A stretch of DNA of 54,813 bases from Terriglobia bacterium (GTDB lineage: Bacteria > Acidobacteriota > Terriglobia > JAIQFV01): the NCBI GenBank assembly GCA_028716525.1, contig JAQUPQ010000029.1, positions 1 through 54,813 on the forward strand. The letters run 5' to 3'. Positions 51,205 through 54,813 of the stretch are shown in pieces. The notes beneath the pieces are model-generated. The model was given only the letters and a program-made list of their open reading frames with translations. It did no database searches and was not told the origin of the DNA. The translations under genes were made by a program, and so were the position numbers. Positions within the stretch are counted from its first letter, which is position 1, and the number at the start of each line of letters is the position of its first letter.

Positions 51205-51624
51205 ATGGCGCCAGGCTTATCCGCAAGGGTTTCTGAAGCGGTTCATGACGGATCGCTAGTCCAGGCAGCATTCAGCGGCGGTCTGCTGGTAACGCTTCAT
51301 TTTTTGGCCGTGCCCCTCGAGCCGAGATGGACCCTCTGTGCCTATGAACATCTCACAGGTCGGCCCTGTCCGCTTTGTGGATTGACACGGGCCCTGAGCT
51401 TGTTACTGCACGGGCAATGGGCGTCGGCCTTGCATTTCAATGTGCTGAGCCCGCTGGTCCTGGTGATGCTAGGTGGAATGTTGATCACCGCCCTGGCGCA
51501 ACTCTCAGGATATCGCCGGCGCCGTCCTTGGTTTTCGTCTGTCTGGAAGGGACGGGCCTGGACTGCAGTGTCGATTTTGTTTCTGGTTTACGGGGTCGTG
51601 CGGTTTTTCAAGCTGATGGTTTGA
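51205..51624 (+). CDS. DUF2752 membrane protein
   Basis: The 139-residue protein carries the DUF2752 signature CPLCGLTRALSLLLHGQWASALHFN, between hydrophobic segments (LLVTLHFLAVPL, PLVLVMLGGMLITALA, AVSILFLVYGVVRF). These small membrane proteins with a conserved CPxCGxTR are widespread and uncharacterised; the paired cysteines could bind metal or form a disulfide. It ends the plus-strand unit and is followed by a bidirectional terminator. Confidence 0.85.
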   Translation: MAPGLSARVSEAVHDGSLVQAAFSGGLLVTLHFLAVPLEPRWTLCAYEHLTGRPCPLCGLTRALSLLLHGQWASALHFNVLSPLVLVMLGGMLITALAQLSGYRRRRPWFSSVWKGRAWTAVSILFLVYGVVRFFKLMV

Positions 51625-51664
51625 GAGATTGTCAGCGCCTATTTTCGCAAGCGAACGTGGGATA

Positions 51665-51701
51665 AAAGCCCCCGGATTCTCCCGGCGAATCCGGGGGCTT
51701 T
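51665..51701. terminator. Bidirectional rho-independent terminator
   Basis: A perfect 15-bp stem, AAAGCCCCCGGATTC against GAATCCGGGGGCTTT, with a seven-base loop, flanked by A-rich and T-containing bases on either side. It lies between the DUF2752 gene and the convergent gatB. Confidence 0.85.
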
Positions 51702-51712
51702 CATGTTTCTGC

Positions 51713-53152
51713 TTATTCCTCGAGCACCTTCTTCATGACTTCGTTGACCACTTGCGGACGGGCACGTCCATGAGTGGCCTTCATGACTTGGCCCACAAAC
51801 CAGGCCAGATTTCCGGTCTTGCCGCTCTTGTACTTGGCGACGTTTTCCGGCGAGGCAGCGGCCACTTGGCGCGCAATCGCTTCAATGGAAGCGGCGTCGT
51901 TAATTTGGACTAATTTCTTTTCATCAATGATGGCCGCGGCGGTCTTGCCGCCGGCAAACATCTCTTCGAAGACGATCTTTCCGATCTTGCCGGAGATGGT
52001 TCCATCCTCAATCAAGTTCACCAGGTCGGCAATGTGAGGTGCAGTGACGCGGCATGTCTCAATCTCTTGGTTGGCCTTGTTGAGGGCCGCCGTCAATTCG
52101 CCCTTGATCCAATTCAAAAGCGGTTTGAAGTGTGGCGTCAGTTTAGCGGTCTCCTCATAAAACGCCGATGCGGATTTCGAAGAGGCCAGCCAAGCCGCAT
52201 CAGCCATGCTCAGCCCGTAGTCTTTCATGAAGCGTGCTTTCTTGGCTTCCGGGAGTTCCGGCATGGTGTGTAGAATCTTCTGCCGGTAATCCTCATCGAT
52301 TACCAAGGGAAGCAGGTCGGGCTCCGGAAAATAACGGTAATCGTGAGCTTCTTCCTTGCTGCGCATGGAATAACTCTTGCCTTCGTCGGAATTCCACAAA
52401 CGGGTTTCCTGAACAATGCGTCCCCCCGATTCCAGGATTTCAATCTGGCGGTGAAATTCAAAGTCGATGGCTTTTTGCACGAACCGGAAGGAGTTCAGAT
52501 TCTTGAGTTCCGTGCGTGTGCCGAATTCCTTTGAACCCTGGGGGCGCACGGAGACGTTGGCATCACACCGCAGATTGCCTTTTTCCATGTCGCAGTTGCA
52601 CACCGCGGTGGCTTCGAGGATGGCCTTGAGTTCCGTGAGGTAAGCATGTGCTTCGGCGGCGGAGCGCAAATCCGGCGCGGAGACAATCTCAATCAAAGGA
52701 ACGCCGCTGCGGTTGAGGTCGATGTAGCTTTTTTCGGAGCTGTCCGAAAATCCGTCATGGAGGGACTTACCGGCATCCTCCTCGATGTGAACGCGGATAA
52801 TGCCGATGGCTTTGCTGGAGCCGTCGACGGGGATCATCACCCGGCCGTCTTCCGAGAGCGGCTTGTCGTATTGGGAAATCTGATAGCCCTTGGGCAGGTC
52901 CGGATAAAAATAATTTTTGCGAGCAAACTGGGAAACGCGGTTGATGCGGCAGCCCAAGGCCAGCGCGGCGCGCGTGGCCAAACGAACCACTTCTCGATTC
53001 AAAACCGGCAGAGCGCCCGGCAGTCCCAGGCAGACCGGACAGGTGTTGGAATTGGGCGGGGCGCCGAATTCTGTCGAGCAGGAGCAAAAACACTTCGTCC
53101 GTGTCTGAAGCTGGGCATGCACCTCGAGCCCTATGATGGCCTCATAATCCAT
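51713..53152 (-). CDS. gatB: Aspartyl/glutamyl-tRNA amidotransferase subunit B
   Basis: This 479-residue subunit of GatCAB transfers ammonia to Glu-tRNA(Gln) and/or Asp-tRNA(Asn). The N-terminus is MDYEAIIGLEVHAQLQTRTK; the zinc-site cysteines (KCFCSCS.., NTCPVCLGLPG), PDLPKGYQISQYD, HIEEDAGKS, DLNRSGVPLIEIVS, CDMEKGNLRCDANVS and the C-terminal GatB/YqeY tail (AGGKTAAAIIDEKKL.., VGQVMKATHGRARPQVVN) are all present. The start at 53152 is the family's usual one, with GGGGAATC upstream. gatA and gatC are not in the window. Confidence 0.96.
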   Translation of the reverse strand: MDYEAIIGLEVHAQLQTRTKCFCSCSTEFGAPPNSNTCPVCLGLPGALPVLNREVVRLATRAALALGCRINRVSQFARKNYFYPDLPKGYQISQYDKPLSEDGRVMIPVDGSSKAIGIIRVHIEEDAGKSLHDGFSDSSEKSYIDLNRSGVPLIEIVSAPDLRSAAEAHAYLTELKAILEATAVCNCDMEKGNLRCDANVSVRPQGSKEFGTRTELKNLNSFRFVQKAIDFEFHRQIEILESGGRIVQETRLWNSDEGKSYSMRSKEEAHDYRYFPEPDLLPLVIDEDYRQKILHTMPELPEAKKARFMKDYGLSMADAAWLASSKSASAFYEETAKLTPHFKPLLNWIKGELTAALNKANQEIETCRVTAPHIADLVNLIEDGTISGKIGKIVFEEMFAGGKTAAAIIDEKKLVQINDAASIEAIARQVAAASPENVAKYKSGKTGNLAWFVGQVMKATHGRARPQVVNEVMKKVLEE

Positions 53153-53586
53153 TGCCGATTCCCCCATCGAGATATGAAGTGTAGCACAAGGATGATGAAA
53201 TCTCGGTCGCGCCAGAATCTCGACCCCAACCTGTGGTGGCGCGGCGGGGTAGAAGTGCCCGGTTGTGATGCGAATCACACACGCGGCAGTTTGACTTCTC
53301 TATTCTGTGAGCCGCTCCAAACCGTTCTTAAAGGAGCTAAAGGAGGCTGCCTTTAGACTCACATCGTTCGTCTTCATTTGACGCAAGTGGGTGGATTTTG
53401 TGAAAAGGCATCAAAGGGCTCCGGAGAATGTCTGTGTCGAGACATTTTTGAGATGGTGCGATGGGATACTTTGTACCCTGGGTGACAGAGAGGAATCGCT
53501 TTCGATCAACGCACGGTCGGGCTGCCCGGTCGGTGCGGATTTTGAAGGGTTGAACAAATCTGGACGTGCATTGGGGGAGCTGAAAG
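53153..53586. other. Regulatory region between divergent gatB and pilin genes
   Basis: About 430 bases. It holds a Crp/Fnr-type palindrome at 53264-53279 and no convincing gene; a frame across 53391-53586 has no family features. Confidence 0.45.
53264..53279. promoter_or_regulatory. Crp/Fnr-family-like operator
   Basis: TGTGA-N6-TCACA occurs exactly (TGTGATGCGAATCACA). This is the half-site pattern of Crp-type regulators. It lies 112 bases before the gatB start and 308 before the pilin start, followed on the plus strand by TTGACT. Which gene it controls is unknown. Confidence 0.5.
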
Positions 53587-54168
53587 GTGAATTGGGAACG
53601 GTATCGCTGGGGTTGGGTAAGAAAGTCGCCGGGTCTTTCCCTGGTGGAAACGATGACGGTACTGGCGATCAGCCTGGCCTTAGCCTCCGTAGCTGTTCCA
53701 AAAATTATTCAAACGGTGCAGCGTCAGCGTTTGAGCGCCACTTCCCGAAACCTGGCCGTAACCCTGCAGGCGGCGCGATTTGTGGCCATTCTGCGTCAGG
53801 GGATTTATGGAGTCCAGATCAACAACAACAACCATACATTTGAAGTGGTGCAATGGAACGGGTCCGCATGGCAGACCATGACCGTGGCAGGGCCGAACAA
53901 TTCCACGGCATACGATGCCTACTCCAATCGAAAGACCTTTAACAGCAATGTGACCATCACCACCAGCGGGGTGGGATCTGACAATGTGATCGCCTTCAAC
54001 GGCAAGGGAGAAGTGCTGGACTCAACGCAGGCCACTCCGACGGCATTTACCTCCGGCTCGACACTGCCCACAATTACTTTTTCAACGGCCGCCGGGAGCC
54101 GGGATCTTTTGCTGACGCGTTTCGGCAATATCCGCATCTTGAAGCATGGGTCCACCGTTCAAATGTGA
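53587..54168 (+). CDS. GspH/FimT-type prepilin (pseudopilin)
   Basis: The 193-residue product starts at GTG 53587. A short basic leader ends in a prepilin peptidase site, SPG before LSLVETMTVLAISLALASVA, with the conserved Glu at +5 and the long hydrophobic helix. The remaining part is a beta-rich globular domain (FVAILRQGIYGVQINNNN..), as in FimT/GspH minor pilins. Such proteins prime type IV pilus or type II secretion pseudopilus assembly. It is followed after 35 bases by a PilV-like gene, so this is the start of a minor-pilin operon that continues past the window. Confidence 0.82.
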   Translation: MNWERYRWGWVRKSPGLSLVETMTVLAISLALASVAVPKIIQTVQRQRLSATSRNLAVTLQAARFVAILRQGIYGVQINNNNHTFEVVQWNGSAWQTMTVAGPNNSTAYDAYSNRKTFNSNVTITTSGVGSDNVIAFNGKGEVLDSTQATPTAFTSGSTLPTITFSTAAGSRDLLLTRFGNIRILKHGSTVQM

Positions 54169-54203
54169 GAATAGCGCAGGCTGATTCATTCAGGGAGAGT
54201 GTT

Positions 54204-54812
54204 ATGAGATCAACCGCAAAGGAAATGCTGAAAAAGAGTTGCCAAGAGGCAGGAATGAGCCTTTTGGAACTCATGGTGGCGATATTACTGGTGGCCATCT
54301 CTTTTCTCGGGGTGGCCCGCGTGATGACCGTGGGTATGAGTTCCACGGCTAAGTCCAAGGTGGCCACCTCCACAGTCACCTTGGCGCAACAGGGCATTGA
54401 AACAATCCAAAGTCAGATGTTTGGCAGTATTGCCACACCCGCCGGATCCGATTATATGGATCAGGACGGCAATGCCGCAGACCCGGCGACAGGGACGGCC
54501 TATACCGCCTCGGATCCGCAAGTCCGATTTACCCGCACCATCACCGTTACGAATCTGAGCTCCATTGAAAAAGAAATTACCGTCACCGTGCAAGCGGCGC
54601 GTTCGAGCTTTGGGAATGCTCTGGATGTGACTGCCTTCACCACGCGACGGATGGATTTTGGACTGTCCGCTTCCGGCGGCAGCGGGGGATCTGGGGGCAG
54701 CGGAGGTTCTGGAGGGAGCGGGGGATCGGGCGGGGGCGGGAATGGAAATGGAAATGGTAACGGCGGGTGTAATGGAAACGGGAACGGTAATGGACATGGA
54801 CACGACGAGTAG
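54204..54812 (+). CDS. PilV-like minor prepilin with glycine-rich tail
   Basis: The 202-residue protein starts at ATG 54204, with AGGGAGAG upstream. The prepilin site is CQEAG before MSLLELMVAILLVAISFLG, with Glu at +5. The middle part resembles PilV-type minor pilins (VTLAQQGIETIQSQMFG, FTRTITVTNLSSIEKEITV). The end is unusual: about 25 residues of GGS repeats, then a GN repeat run and a His/Asp/Glu tip (HGHDE). The stop codon is two bases before the window edge. The tail may be a flexible surface segment. Confidence 0.78.
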   Translation: MRSTAKEMLKKSCQEAGMSLLELMVAILLVAISFLGVARVMTVGMSSTAKSKVATSTVTLAQQGIETIQSQMFGSIATPAGSDYMDQDGNAADPATGTAYTASDPQVRFTRTITVTNLSSIEKEITVTVQAARSSFGNALDVTAFTTRRMDFGLSASGGSGGSGGSGGSGGSGGSGGGGNGNGNGNGGCNGNGNGNGHGHDE

Positions 54813-54813
54813 A

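Overview
The window looks like a chromosomal segment of a free-living diderm bacterium, most likely an Acidobacteriota member (moderate confidence, from content alone). The grounds are moderately high GC; an LptD outer-membrane assembly protein; secreted proteins with carboxypeptidase-regulatory-like domains; a giant secreted protein ending in the 'DGGGY' repeat type that I associate with acidobacterial secretomes; an OPT transporter; and many intergenic hairpin repeats. No rRNA or tRNA gene was seen.

Layout. 1-430: edge of an IS1182-like element and a palindrome cluster. 430-9400: housekeeping and envelope genes (DUF4189 protein, class I amidotransferase-like hydrolase, cupin, PlsC acyltransferase divergent from a PolX-PHP DNA polymerase, TPR protein, PPC/DUF296 protein, two tandem LolA-like secreted paralogs, BON protein, membrane protein). 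9400-12600: AT-richer accessory stretch with an unknown 353-aa protein, a zinc-ribbon protein and a phage-type ORF6N protein. 12740-15000: groES-groEL behind a sigma70-type promoter overlapped by a CIRCE (HrcA) operator. 15300-19750: PqqD-like protein, OPT transporter, M20 dipeptidase. 19930-25380: LysW amino-group-carrier biosynthesis genes (lysW, lysX, lysY, lysZ) on the minus strand, with three unrelated envelope genes between lysY and lysZ. 25650-28060: pheA and aroF on the plus strand, preceded by a complete-looking Phe leader-peptide attenuator. 28310-30530: AI-2E-type transporter and an anion permease broken by one in-frame TGA. 30900-36100: a 1735-aa secreted endonuclease-like protein. 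37300-44700: PD-(D/E)XK-XPD helicase fusion, threonine catabolism pair (tdh, kbl), a porin remnant, a small internally duplicated protein and a MobB-like P-loop protein. 44700-54812: RqcH/NFACT, RDD protein, LptD, small membrane proteins, GatB and the start of a type IV pilin or pseudopilin operon that runs to the window edge.

The amino-acid genes form a divergent control region: lysW is read leftward from a TTGACA-17-TAAGAG promoter and pheA rightward from TTGACA-16-TAGAAT. The pheA transcript begins with a 22-codon Phe-rich leader followed by mutually exclusive antiterminator and terminator helices, so Phe synthesis appears to be controlled by ribosome-mediated attenuation as well as by ACT-type allosteric domains on the enzymes.

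The other notable layer is repetitive DNA between genes. There are two approximately 320-bp MITE-like copies (about 94-95% identical by eye), several large imperfect hairpins built from near-repeated short words, and at least three families of short REP-like palindromes.
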